From positions 2,604,001-2,668,000 of the forward strand of contig JADLSH010000249.1 of NCBI GenBank assembly GCA_016169945.1: a stretch of DNA of 64,000 nucleotides, read 5' to 3'. Source of the DNA: Trachythela sp. YZ-2020 (Eukaryota; Cnidaria; Anthozoa; Malacalcyonacea; Clavulariidae). The position numbers were made by a program, and so were the translations under genes. The notes beneath the pieces were generated by a model. That model did not search any database. It saw only the letters and a program-made list of their open reading frames with translations, and had not been told where the DNA came from. Shown here piece by piece: positions 43,200-54,296 of this stretch. The number at the start of each line of letters is the position of its first letter. Positions within the stretch are counted from its first letter, which is position 1.

Positions 43200-44532
43200 G
43201 AACCAGAGTTCGATTTACTTAGTCTCTTGAGAGAATAACTCCCAATTAAACAAAGATTCACTTTTTTCTGTTTATATATTCTTAATATCTTCTTCAAACC
43301 CACCCACTCAATTGACAGGAAGAACATACTATAGATATTTACACACCATGCATGCATGCACTTGATCTTTTAACATCAGAGTACGCGTTATTAAAGTAGT
43401 TCACTTAAAAGTTTTGGAATAAAAAATTTTTGAAATTGGTTTACTCGGTCAAACATTTTAAACACACTCTAATCAAGTTTTTTTGTATATAAATGTATAT
43501 AAATTTCCGTTCGAGTATTCCATCTACTAACACGTTCTACACTCTAATCAGTGAAGCTTTAACACTGTGATGATACATAATCATCACAATGAAATTGTAG
43601 CAAATTCATTTACATTTTTTTTGAATTAAAACAGCTGCATCATTGGAAGTCAGTTACACTGTCACATGCCAACTTTGGTTTAAGTATATTCAATATTGTG
43701 AACGAGCTTAATCATACATACCGATACATTCAAGCTGTATTGAATTCAAACTCTTTCATTGAAAGTAATTTATATTACACAATGTGACAGAATATTTTGA
43801 TCAAGAGCAAGGCATTTTAGCACAGAAACCCGGATATTTATCATATTTAAACTAAACTTACTTATTCAACAGCAGCAGTTTCCTACAGGAGGGCGTGGCT
43901 TGACGTATTCTCAGATTAATTTGCAATTATACAAAGATTTTTTTCTTTGTTTATATTTATAAACATCATCTTCGTCCACACCACTTAATTGACAGGAAGA
44001 CTACACCACAGATATTGCATGGTCAAAATATACGTATATACTTTGCTCACAGAATCTTCAATACTGAGCCGTAAAACACAGTCATTCCAATAGCTTTTAA
44101 TTAAGACGTAGAAAGTCCAATCTGTGGTGAAATTGAACGACATCCAGACCAAACTTTATGGTTTTGAACACAAGAATCTATAATCAACAGCTAAAGTACA
44201 TTTTCTACATGAGGACGTGGTAATCGTTATCTCAGTTAAAAATAGTTCGCAATTCAATAAAGATTCTTATTTCTTTGTTTAATATATACTGTATATTTAT
44301 GAAAATTACTCTTGGACACACCTACATAATGGACAGAAAGAACATACAATAATTGACGTAGGCACTTGCGTTACAGGATGAACATACCACACACGGCACA
44401 GAAACTATATATATATATAAGTTGAACTAGGAACATTTGGCAGAAAGATTCATATATTCCGTAAGTGAATATGCTTGGCCATGTTGTCTATTTAGTTAAA
44501 ATCGCTTTGTCGTTTGAGTATAGATATTCAGT
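43200..44532 (+). promoter_or_regulatory. 5' flank of gene-family copy 2, repeated modules
   Basis: Contains three cassettes of the ATTGACAGGAAGA type (43315, 43992, 44332), each followed by TATAGATATT or similar, and further shared strings such as CAATATTGTGAACGAGC. It corresponds to 32517-33646 before copy 1. The region is non-coding and the likely home of the promoter. Confidence 0.45.
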
Positions 44533-45508
44533 ATGTCGTCTATCGTGACAAGTATTTTAAGCTCAACAGTGGGTTTATTATGGAACAAGGCTCGCGACTC
44601 GACTGCAGCTAAACTGAAGAACGGCGATGTTACAGATGCAAAAGTTCGCGAGATCGTCGTACGCGAGTTAAACGACATCAAGACGAAAATTGATTGTCTT
44701 TCCCGTGAAAATTTACTCACCAGCTACGATTTCCTACAGGAAGGAGTAGTTTTTCTCAATGTTTGTCTTGATAAATCAAACCCCGAGCAGAACGCTGTGC
44801 TGAATGAAACTCGGGACGACCGCGGTGAAACATCAAGAATGCCGAGCGGTGTTGAGTATCATGGTATCTTAAACGAAGCTCTAAAACATTCTCACACCAT
44901 GGGAAAGATGAAAATCAGCCCCGATAATGAGTTTGAGTCTGCTAAAGAGCGATTCAAAGGTGCGCGTCAAACAGCAACCCATGCTTTCAACAACAGGGGT
45001 TTGAGTATTCAAGATACAATATTCGCCGCGAAACTACGAATAATTTCGCAAATACTGGAATGTCTCGATAGTCCTGAAACCGCCGCCATAGCATGTCTGT
45101 CGTTTTTGAAAAAGCTGCATAGCTTACCTGCAATTCAGGAGATGTTCTCGGTGTATCTCGGTCGTGGAGTCATGTCGAGGTTAAACAAAGCAGAACGAGC
45201 AGAGAATATCAAGTCTGTTATGCTAATTAACTATGTTCTATTTCGATTTGTTTCGAAATTTAACACTAACGCCCGTATTCTAAAAGCTCACTCACACTCA
45301 CACTCAATGAGTGGACGCTCATTCTCAATTAGTGCAACTCACCACTCAATGAGTGTCCACTCACACTCACTGAGTATAATGCTACACTCACACTCCAACT
45401 ATTCAAAGACACCACTCACACTGAAGTGAAGGTCAGATTTTGAGTGAAGTGTGAGTGAGAGGTATACGTCCCTTGACCTGCACTCACAATTTTTTACTGC
45501 ATGTAAAT

Positions 45509-46543
45509 ATGGCCGAAAGATGGCTAAATAGACTGAATGCTGTTGATAATATGATATTCAATAACAGAAATAGACGGAGAGAATATAATTTCAATGTAGA
45601 GCAGTACGACGACGAACAATTTAGGAGCAGATATAGGTTAACAAAGGATGCCTTTCAGGAGTTCCTGGCCATGATCAGTGCAGATATACAGGCACATAAC
45701 GACAGGGGACGACCGATTCCCGCTGATATCCAACTGCTGATAACTCTCGATTTTATGCTACTGGTACGTTTCAGTTAGCATGTGGAGACTTATGTGAAAT
45801 ATCGCAGCCATCAGCAAGTCGCATTATAAAACGAGTGTCGGAAGCTATTGCTCGACTAAAGAATAATTACATAAAATTTCCAGATGAGAATATGATACAA
45901 CAAAGCAAGCTTAATTTCTGGCGCATTTGTGGATTTCCCAATGTGGTTGGGGCAATAGACTGTAGCCACGTTAAAATCTCATCTCCAGGGGCCAGAATGC
46001 AGAGCTATATCGGAATAGAAAAGGGTATTTTTCCATCAATGTCCAAGTTGTTTGCGGCGCAAATTTGGAAATTGTAAACATTGTCGCACGTTGGCCAGGA
46101 AGCGTACACGATGCAAGAATTTTTGACAACAGTCGCTTATGTGCAAAATTTGAACGTGGCGACATCGATGGCGTTTTACTGGGCGACAGTGGGTATCCAT
46201 GTCGGCCTTATCTCATGACACCACTGTTGAATCCCCGAACACGGCCAGAACGAAGCTATAATGTGTCTCAAATACGAACCAGAAATACGGTCGAAAGAAC
46301 ATTTGGAGTATTAAAGAGATTATTTCCATGCTTGTCTATGTGTCTGCGTACAAAACTGGAAACGACACTGACTATTATTGTTGCGACAGCTAATTTGTAC
46401 AATTTTTACGAAAGAGAAATGATCCGTTTGATGAACCTGATTATATTCCGGAGGAAGGTGACGACATGCCAGATGTTGAAGGCAATGAAGGACGATTGGG
46501 TGTTGCTGTGCGCGCCGCCTTGATAATACAACATTTCACGTAA
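45509..46543 (+). pseudogene. Harbinger DDE transposase, frameshifted
   Basis: From ATG at 45509: MAERWLNRLNAVDNMIFNN and RLTKDAFQEFLAMISADI. After a single-base loss near 45750: GTFQLACGDLCEISQPSASR and GFPNVVGAIDCSHVKISSPG (first catalytic Asp). After a second loss near 45990: GYFSINVQVVCGANLEIVN, ARWPGSVHDARIFDNS (second Asp), LLGDSGYPCRPYLMTPLLN and RTRNTVERTFGVLKRLFPCL (catalytic Glu). A third break near 46425 restores DDMPDVEGNEGRLGVAVRA to a stop at 46543. The core residues survive but three frameshifts prevent a product. The enzyme would cut and paste the element with TWA target preference. Confidence 0.88.
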
Positions 46544-46723
46544 ACCACTGGTCTAATATAGTTGATAAAGGTTTCGAAACAATATTTCCAGTACACTGTA
46601 TATTCTACTGTGTATGTTTGACAAATTGAGTTGTCACGTATTATCTACCACACCTACATTATTATGTAATTAGATTTTCGTAATATTATGCCGTTATGTG
46701 TTTAACATCATTCATTACAAGTA

Positions 46724-47561
46724 TTATTGTGTGTTCATCCTAGAACGGGTGAATGGTTTCTGTAGTTGTTCTGCAGCGAGGTTTATGTTTTTACTCATTG
46801 AATTCCAATACTCCCACTCGGCGTCAAGCACTTCTATCTTTCTTTTGTGTTCAGTCAGCAATTGGGTTTTTTTAATAGCCAACAATTCCATCTCCGCCTC
46901 ATGTTGCTTTTCTTGCATGCTCAAACAACGCTCTTGAGCCGCAGACATTCCTTTCCTTGTGGTCGATGGTAACGACAATGCACCCTCGACAACAGTCGAC
47001 GGGTCTAGCTGCTGATTTGGAGTTAATGTAGAAGTTGTAATTTGCTGAATGTCGTTTTCATCGTTTTCTATTAAATTAATGAGAAATGAAATACGACATG
47101 CACCTTAACACTATTGTGTATTCTTTTATAATATTAAACTTTAACAACTCTTTCATGATTCAGAGCATATCCTTACCTGATTCGAAGTTATCGTCGTCAA
47201 ACGGGTTTTGTAGGCTGTCTATTTGAGCAGGAATTATTGAAGCAATAGCCGATGATTGTTCGTCTCCTGGTGATGTGGGTACACCACCACCAGTTAATTT
47301 AGCGGCTCGTTTTGCTTTAGCAAGGACCTTTTTGGCACGGGCCTTCAAATTTTCCCAACATTTCTTAAGTTGTCTAGCATCCCGTTTAGTTACACCGGAC
47401 TGCGAATTGAATTCGTGCGATAACGTTTCCCACAACGCGTTTTTCTGCGATATTGTCCTGAAATCATTTCTTTTACATTCCAGGACAGCCTTGTGCTTTG
47501 CTACTAACTCTGTCAGTAGTGACTTTTCTAGTTGAGAAAAGTACTGCCTGTTTTGTGACAT
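46724..47561 (-). CDS. Harbinger Myb/SANT-like DNA-binding protein, two exons, apparently intact
   Basis: Exon 1 is 47561-47177 (MSQNRQYFSQLEKSLLTELV to NFES, donor GTAAGG); exon 2 is 47067-46724 (acceptor TTTAATAG, ENDENDIQQITTSTLT to RSRMNTQ). Joined they give about 242 residues without a break. The N-terminal 80 residues (NALWETLSHEFNSQSG, RDARQLKKCWENLKARAKKV) form a Myb/SANT-like trihelical domain, as in the accessory protein that helps Harbinger transposase bind its ends and enter the nucleus. The C-terminal part (ERCLSMQEKQHEAEMELLAI) is a likely coiled coil. It is intact while the transposase is broken. Confidence 0.85.
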
Positions 47562-48789
47562 CTTGCACGTTGTCTTTGGAACTTCTCAGCCAAGACAGAT
47601 CACACTCTTATTAACATGCACTTATGATTGTTCACAATACTGCACTCCAGTCAGTCACACTTGAGTACGCTCTTTGAATGCAAATTAACCACTTTGCTTA
47701 ACAAATGAGTGCGCCCTCTCAACGAAAACAGTTACACTCAAACTCCAATCAAACTCGCACTTCAACCCCACTTCAGTGCTTCTCACTGAAATGCCACTCA
47801 AGTGTGAGTGTGAGTACGCTTTTAGAATACGGGCGTAAGTATTCTTTCGTGCTTGCCTGGCCAACAATTGAAGTCACCGATCGTAGTTTCAACCCTATAT
47901 TACACTGGCAGGAGGTTTCGACAAGAAAGTCTATGGGCGAAGAATTGACCCAACATCCCAGTAGACTGCTACTTGATGGAGAAATATATTCGACCGCTTC
48001 AGCAGTTCAGCTGTGAACAGTCATGGGGATATTGTTGTTAGGGAAGAGTTGGCGGCTGGCAACACTGTCAAGGTAGTATCCAGAACAGGTGAAAGCAAGG
48101 TGGTTAAATTGACTGACCCCAGAGAAGTTAACGTTATCGAGCAACATATTGTAGGGCTTGCTTTTGATAACAATAATAATCTTTATGTTGTGAGGCAGCT
48201 TGAAACACGTACGGAAAATAGTAATGTGAAAAGTCACGTGTTGAATGTATTGGATGAAAATTACAATGTAGAACAAGACTACACCTTGAATTTTCTCCAG
48301 GCAACACAATTGGATCCGGTGACGATCGCTTTTGGCAAAAGTAATAATGTCATCATGGTCAAAAGGCGTGATGGCTATGTGTATGTCTGTGACAACACTG
48401 GACAGTTGAAACACAAGTTTAAACGAGACTCGCGTTGGCTACACGGCTTGACTATTAAACAGCAGTATGAAATCATGATACCAACATACTATACGACAGA
48501 CGTTCGTTTATTCAATGAGGAAGGAAATCTGAGGTCCACAATAAATGTACCAAAAGGTCATTTAGTCCGTGATGTGGGATTTCACTGTGCAATTTGTAAA
48601 ATAATTGTCTTAACTTATGTAAAAGAAAAATAATCACTTTTTCTTCTGTGCTTCTCTGAGACAGGCGAGCTGGAGACTTCAACGTTCTTTTGTAACTGGG
48701 CACGCTACTATGAACCGATTCCCACCATCACGTCCCATCCAAGTGGTCCTGCTGCTGTTGTAAGGGGGACAAGCATCACTTTCATTTAG

Positions 48790-49439
48790 GGAACTTTCTA
48801 TGTATATCTACAGCACGAACAAAACTTTCCTTTAAATGCCTGCGTCACAAACTTAAATAACTGTCTTTTATAAATTTGTTGACATTAATTTTGCTGTTGT
48901 ATAAACTTTATGTCCTTAATACTCAACAAATGTCAACGTTATGACACGCTGTTTTTCTATATTCTTTAATATAATTTAGACTTTTAGTGTAAAAATTTTT
49001 TTGCAGGGAGTTCAGCGACTTAGAACTGAAGGATCTAATCAGGTTTTTGTTTGTGCATGTTGAACACTTAATACATTTTTGAGAAGTGACAGGATTGAAC
49101 ATATAAATAGACCTTTAAAGTACATATTATAATTATAGACATTATAACATATCAATTACTATATATTTTGATTAATTTTAGAAGTATTTTACTTAATCAT
49201 ATTTTCATGTAATTTTAGTTTTGAAATGTTACCTACAACTAATAATATGTTAATGGACAAGAATAACTAGACAAGAATATAAAAAAATGCTGTGCATTGG
49301 ATGAATTGAGTGGCTGAAATTCATCGAAAATTTACCGAATGCGCAGGGCAAAAAAGCGATGTTAGTTGCTAAGCCGCAGCGAGCGCACAACGTTACTAGC
49401 CCGTCCGGTGCATTTTGGTTCAGTGCCGTCGGCAGCAAA
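48790..49439. other. Non-coding region after gene-family copy 2
   Basis: AT-rich; no coding exon or bounded repeat identified. Confidence 0.4.
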
Positions 49440-49515
49440 TAGGTATTTGGGGGCTGAACCTAGGAGAGTCTGGGCGCATGCTCCCGAGAAAAGTTTTGCA
49501 TTTTTGAAGTGCAAG
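49440..49515 (+). repeat. Fragment of the dispersed G/C-run repeat
   Basis: TGGGCGCATGCTCCCGAGAA and TTTGGGGGCTGAACC recall the left parts of the copies at 4925 and 15890. Truncated. Confidence 0.4.
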
Positions 49516-49689
49516 TAATACATTTAGTGCAAGTAATACATTTAACGAAAACTTGATAAGGTTTGACACCTCACTGTCATATGCTTGCCCATAGGCATAG
49601 CGGACAAAAACATCATTGTTAAAATATTAGTCGAAATGTAAAAAACTAAGTCGAATTTCATGAGACATCAAGTTATCCTATTGCTCGCT

Positions 49690-49866
49690 CCCTCGGTTGT
49701 TCTATACGAATTCTCTCGCCCATTTCGAAATTTCGAACTGAAATTTCGATGTCCATTTCAAAAATTCGAAATTCAATTCATTAAAATCGAAGTGGAATGC
49801 ATTTGAATCGAAGTCGAATTTATTCGAACCGAAGTCGAAATAAATTAACATATTTCGACTCGAAAA
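49690..49866. repeat. TCGAA-rich simple repeat
   Basis: Interspersed TTCGAA, TCGAAGT and ATTTCGA strings, partly inverted about a centre near 49770. Non-coding. Confidence 0.55.
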
Positions 49867-49936
49867 AACTGCCACGCACAAATTAATATAATCATCATAA
49901 TTTATTTTTGGCGGGACTCGGGAGGGAGCTACAGTC

Positions 49937-50900
49937 TTGGACCCCCCTCGTGCGTCTAATATTTGCCCCTTTTACCCCCACGCATCCCTACCAATGAACC
50001 ATGTCATTGCAATGTCATGCAGTTCCGTACCTTCCCTGTTCATGTCCAACTCGAGGTCACTAGTAAATAAGATTGATGAACTTTCCGGTACCGTCTCTAA
50101 TCTCCTTGCAGACATCGTAGTTATCACCGAAACGTGGCTCACTTCCAACGTTGATAGCGCAGTGATAAACTTAAGTGGGTTCTCTATATTTAGGCGTGAT
50201 CGAGAAGATGGTAGAAGAGGTGGAGGCGTGTGCGCTTACGTGAAAAACTGTCTACCTGTAGTCCATTTGAAAGATCTCTCGAACCCTGAATTTGAAGCCT
50301 TGTGGCTATTAATCAAACCAAGACGCCTACCACGTGGCATTAATTCAATCGTATTGGGAGCCATTTATCATCCGCCAAATAGTGACAATAGGGCTATGTT
50401 GGCTTATCTTACCGAGTCCCTTGACCGCGCTCTAACAGCCAACCCAGGAGCTGCTATCATCATAACCGGCGACTTCAACCAATTCAAACACCGTCAACTG
50501 TGTAATTCGTTTTCCTTAAAACAGATTGTGAAGAAAGCTACTAGAGGATCAAACATTCTTGATAAAATATTCACGAACATTTCGAAATTTTACGACGTTC
50601 CTGAAGTTGTTCCTCCACTCGGATTCTCAGACCATAACTCAGTTTTACTAAATCCACTGAATCATCGTAGGAACTCACGGTCCTTCCGAATGGTTAGGGA
50701 CGCGCGTCCCTTCAATCGGAGGTTAATCACTGAAGCCCTATCCAGCGTTAACTGGTCTCCAATGTATCATCTAGGCTCTTGTGACGAACAGTTCCAATAC
50801 TTCTCTTCTCTTGTCGATGGTATTGTTGATAAATATCTCCCGCTGAAGCGTATCAAATCTGATAGCAGCGATAAGCCCTGGATTACTCCGGAGATAATAA
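49937..50900 (+). pseudogene. LINE apurinic endonuclease domain
   Basis: From MSNSRSLVNKIDELSGTV through ADIVVITETWLTSNVD (catalytic ETWL), FSIFRRDREDGRRGGGVCAY, IVLGAIYHPPNSDN, IIITGDFNQF and PPLGFSDHNSVLLNPL (SDH). These are the standard endonuclease motifs of CR1/Jockey LINEs. After DKPWITPEI (about 50897) the frame departs from the family. The target nicking needed for insertion would be done by this domain. Confidence 0.88.
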
Positions 50901-50907
50901 TAAGCCT

Positions 50908-52650
50908 ATGTTTCGATTCTATAGGAACAAAATTAATAGCTTGTGTAGGCGTGCTCGCTCAAAGTATTATACGAACAATGTCGCTAATACCACTCAGTCG
51001 AATTCACGGAAGTGGTGGTCTGCTGTCAAAAATATCGCTGGCCTTGCCCCATCTAAAAACGTTTCCACACTGGTGTACAACGGACAGCCCTATTCCGATT
51101 CGGCTCTGGCCAACCTGTTTAACGACAAGTTCGTTGCCGTTGGGAATTCTCTGCCTTCGCTTGCTTGGACGCCCCTCGAAGTCGGTGATTTTCCTCCCGA
51201 CTTTTACATTTCAGTCGACGACACCGAGAAAGCATTACAATCCGTCAAGTCCTTTTCAGCTGCAGATCCTGACGAAATCACGTCTTGGTTCCTCCGTGAA
51301 AATTCCTCGTTATTATGTTGCCCATTAGCATCCATATTTAATGCCTCTATTCATGATGGTTATGTCCCATCCCTGTGGAAATCTGCAAATGTCATCCCTG
51401 CAGCAAAGTCTTCCCCTGCTCTGAATGTTGACTCTGATTTTCGACCGATATCGCTCACGCCCATAGTGAGTAAGATTCTGGAGTCATTTCCATATAACTG
51501 GCTCTTGCAGTCAATCCGCGACCAAATTGATAAGCTCCAATTTGGCTCAATTAAAGGATCCAACACCACCATGGCGTTGATACACCTGCTCCATAAATGG
51601 TTTGAAGCGATGGACACACCTGGAGCCTGCCTACGGATATGCATGCTAGACTTTTCTAAAGCTTTCGACCGCATCGATTTCAACATTCTGATGCAGAAAC
51701 TCATTAACATGCGTGTACACCCTATTCTAATTAATTGGATTGCCAACTTCCTTACTGACAGAAGTCAGAGAACAAGAATTGGCTCTAATTTCTCGAGTTG
51801 GAGAACTATCAACGGAGGGGTCCCCCAAGGAACAAAACTGGGCCCCCTCCTCTTCCTCATCATGGTGAACGACTTGAACGTCTCCGACGATACGGTGAAA
51901 TTTGTTGACGACACCACTATCTGGGAGATTGTCTTGAAGGGTCAAGAAGCCAACTCGGTCCTACCGTCTCAAATTACAGAATCTGCTAAATGGGTTTCTG
52001 AGAACAACATGAAACTGAACCCTACAAAAACAAAAGAAGTTCGTGTTGGGTTCTCTCCCCTTGATCTCGGGGCTCTTCCGCCGATCACCATTGACGGTCA
52101 TGATATATCTGTGGTCCCGCATGCTAAATTACTTGGTGTCATGATCTCGAAAGATCTTAAATGGATCGAGCACGTTGACTATATCTGCAAGAAAGCTTCG
52201 AAGCGGTTGTATGCCTTACGATTACTTAAGAGATCCTCGATTCCAGCGTGCAAGTTAGTCCGGGTTTATACTACCTGCGTTCGACCAATTTTAGAGTTTT
52301 CGTGCGAGGTATGGCACTATTGCTTGGCGCAATATTTGAGCGACGAGATCGAGAGTATTCAACGTAGAGCCCTTCGTATAATCTTCCCTGATCTCAAATA
52401 TGAAGATGCGTTGGTACGCACTGGGGTGCTGTCACTGTTCTTGCGGAGAAAGACCATTTGCGAGAAATTTTTCGTTCAAATGTGTGAAGAAACATCCCAT
52501 AAACTCCATTCTCTCGTTCCCCCAAGACATAAAACTGGATATTCTCTACGTAATGATAATTGTCTTTCAATACCAAAGCATAGGACAAGTAGGTTTGCTA
52601 ATAGTTTTATTATGGCCGGTAGTAAGGCCTACAACTCTAGTTTTAAATAA
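50908..52650 (+). CDS. LINE reverse transcriptase domain, open over 580 codons
   Basis: Starts MFRFYRNKINSLCRRARSKY and continues SLWKSANVIPAAKSS, DFRPISLTPIVSKILESF, ICMLDFSKAFDRIDFNIL, INGGVPQGTKLGPLLFLI and the catalytic KFVDDTTIWE (near 51897). It then gives HAKLLGVMISKDLKWIEHV, CVRPILEFSCEVWHYCL and IQRRALRIIFPDLKYEDAL to a TAA at 52648-52650. All RT blocks are intact. The frame is separated from the endonuclease by a deletion of the linker, so the natural single ORF is broken. The first Met here is internal to the family protein and may not be a true start. Confidence 0.85.
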   Translation: MFRFYRNKINSLCRRARSKYYTNNVANTTQSNSRKWWSAVKNIAGLAPSKNVSTLVYNGQPYSDSALANLFNDKFVAVGNSLPSLAWTPLEVGDFPPDFYISVDDTEKALQSVKSFSAADPDEITSWFLRENSSLLCCPLASIFNASIHDGYVPSLWKSANVIPAAKSSPALNVDSDFRPISLTPIVSKILESFPYNWLLQSIRDQIDKLQFGSIKGSNTTMALIHLLHKWFEAMDTPGACLRICMLDFSKAFDRIDFNILMQKLINMRVHPILINWIANFLTDRSQRTRIGSNFSSWRTINGGVPQGTKLGPLLFLIMVNDLNVSDDTVKFVDDTTIWEIVLKGQEANSVLPSQITESAKWVSENNMKLNPTKTKEVRVGFSPLDLGALPPITIDGHDISVVPHAKLLGVMISKDLKWIEHVDYICKKASKRLYALRLLKRSSIPACKLVRVYTTCVRPILEFSCEVWHYCLAQYLSDEIESIQRRALRIIFPDLKYEDALVRTGVLSLFLRRKTICEKFFVQMCEETSHKLHSLVPPRHKTGYSLRNDNCLSIPKHRTSRFANSFIMAGSKAYNSSFK

Positions 52651-52824
52651 TAATTGTTTGGCTACATTTTTACCTAGAACTATCATAATTAACAAGTGTA
52701 AATAAGGAGTGTTTGTAGACATTTTTACTCATATGCATGTAAACCAGTGTAATTCAGTTTTTAACTGCAAAATTGGTATCTTTTGAATAAATTGAAAAAA
52801 AAACAAACCAAAAAAAAAACCAAT

Positions 52825-53430
52825 GATCCCTACACATACCCTGATACCCGCTATATATGGCAAAAGCTAAAATACCCTAGAAGCCTCTGCGGCAGAGAGT
52901 GGTTTTGGACATAATCCTTGAGACCATAACTCGCAATATTGCAAGGTTAATGTACACTGAGAAAACAATTTTCGTGACACCTCTCCAGTTCAATGTTGTG
53001 AACAACCCCAAAACAACTTTTGAAAATTTATCAAGACACAACTCAACATTGAGTATTTGAGTTGGGGGAGTGGGGAATTAAGAGGGAAATTACTATAAAG
53101 GTTATGCAAATTTTGCATGGAGGGAAAGGAAAGTCTCAACCAGTTATGTCCAAGATTGTCTGAATGTAGAAATTTTGCTTGCATGTGAAATGTTTGTGAG
53201 TTTTGGTTAGCAAACTACATATTTGTGCGTTGTGATGGAGGAATAATTGTTTACTAAATCCTTTATTGCAAGTTTATAGTGAACCGAAATGTACAACCAT
53301 ATTACCAATTGTTGGAAGGGATACAAATAGTGATATTGATACTATGAGGAAAGAAAATTTTTCCATTAGGACATATATAAGCGTCCAGATAAAAGTAAAC
53401 TGTCTATTAGACTTATGGTAAACTCAGTTT
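52825..53430. other. Non-coding stretch
   Basis: No coding exon or bounded repeat recognised; a short inverted pair around AACTCAACATTGAG near 53040 is noted. Confidence 0.35.
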
Positions 53431-53539
53431 CTAACTTATTCCATAACATCATTGAAAACTTTGTATAAATGAATATAAACACGTGTCAAACACTTGGCAC
53501 GCACAAATTGATCATGATTAGTATCAGGATGTACCCGTA

Positions 53540-53690
53540 CGTGTTCGCACTGCTTGTTCCCAGTTTGTTGACAAGTTGCTTCAATCAAGGTTGTTGACTC
53601 AACAGACTTCCAACAACTTGTTATCGTCTTCCAATCCAGCAACTTGTTAACAAGTTGTGACTGACAACCTTGTATTCAACAAGTCCTCTA
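53540..53690 (+). repeat. AACAAGTTG-type repeat
   Basis: GTTGACAAGTTGCTTC, CAACAACTTGTTATC and AGCAACTTGTTAACAAGTTG are partly inverted variants of the same core. Non-coding, low complexity. Confidence 0.5.
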
Positions 53691-53815
53691 TAGTGACAAG
53701 TATCTCGGCAATTTCAACCCTTGGCTTATTGTGAAATAACTACGGCTTAACTGAAAAACGGCGATATTACAGATGTAAAATTTTGCGAGATTGTCGTACG
53801 AGAGTTAACAATATT
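53688..53815 (+). pseudogene. Multicopy NHL-like gene family, copy 3 remnant (N-terminus only)
   Basis: TAGTGACAAGTATCTCGGCA through ACGGCGATATTACAGATGTA to CGTACGAGAGTTAACA corresponds base for base, with changes and small indels, to 44540-44670 of copy 2. Stops and frameshifts interrupt it. The rest of the gene is missing. Confidence 0.7.
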
Positions 53816-53818
53816 CAC

Positions 53819-53966
53819 AAGCTTAGTTAAAGGATCCAACTATACCTCAGCTGAAAAATATACTTTCATAGTTTGACGTTTCAAGCGATCTGGAAGTTAG
53901 AATCTTCGCTCGAAACGTCGAAGTACTTTTTATATTTTCCAGGTAGTCAGATCCTTTAACCAAGCT
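53819..53966. repeat. 148-bp palindrome of the TTCGCTCGAAACG family
   Basis: Core arms TTTGACGTTTCAAGCGATCT and CTTCGCTCGAAACGTCGAAG; the palindrome extends outward to GCTTAGTTAAAGGATCC and GATCCTTTAACCAAGC. It directly follows the copy 3 remnant. Confidence 0.65.
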
Positions 53967-54296
53967 CGTGAATTAAGATATTGATGTTTAATTTTCTTGT
54001 TTATATTTTCCAACAACGCCGGTTGCCAAACACCAATGTAGGTCGAAACATGACGCATTCATATGGTGAAAATTTGATCCCCCTTGGATTTGACCCCACC
54101 TAGCGCGAAGTTAGATTTCACCTATTAAAGGATTACCGAATGGTTTTCCGTGCAGGATTGCGTGATCCTAACACGCGGGATGTTGCGAGACTTTCTGAAA
54201 GCGTAAAAAAATACGAGCCGACAGGCGAGTATTTTTTAGCTTTCAGAGCCTTATTAAGTTTTTGAAAGAGTTTTACCCAAAGAGGTTAAGAGAATA

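Larger units (their letters stand above)
45270..47835. mobile_element. PIF/Harbinger DNA transposon, 2566 bp, complete ends
   Basis: The ends CGCCCGTATTCTAAAAGC and GCTTTTAGAATACGGGCG (with one base difference just inside) are inverted, and TAA is duplicated directly outside (45267-45269, 47836-47838), the signature of PIF/Harbinger. Subterminal CACTCACACTCA repeats occur at both ends. It carries the two usual genes, a DDE transposase on + and a Myb/SANT-like gene on -, arranged convergently. Confidence 0.93.
44533..48789 (+). pseudogene. Multicopy NHL-like gene family, copy 2, split by a Harbinger element
   Basis: ATG at 44533 (MSSIVTSILSSTVGLLWNKA) opens 245 codons to 45266: TAAKLKNGDVTDAKVREIVV, NLLTSYDFLQEGVVFLNV and MSRLNKAERAENIKSVMLIN, probably mostly helical. 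The frame runs straight across the Harbinger insertion site and continues at 47836: VLAWPTIEVTDRSFNPI and TRKSMGEELTQHPSRLLLDG. After a frame change near 48000 comes a propeller-like half: HIVGLAFDNNNNLYVVRQL, GYVYVCDNTGQLKHKFKRDS and VRLFNEEGNLRSTINVPKGH, resembling NHL/SMP-30 blades. An in-frame TAA (48631-48633) is followed in the same frame by FSETGELETSTFFCNW to SITFI at 48789. Roughly 560 residues in all. Function unknown; three lesions indicate a pseudogene, unless introns explain some. Confidence 0.75.
49930..52810 (+). mobile_element. Nearly complete LINE with A-rich tail
   Basis: Endonuclease and reverse transcriptase lie in order, followed by a 150-bp 3' UTR with AATAAA (52783) and an A-rich tail (about 52795-52822). 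The only large lesion is a deletion and frame change between the two domains near 50900. No target-site duplication could be fixed. Confidence 0.85.
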
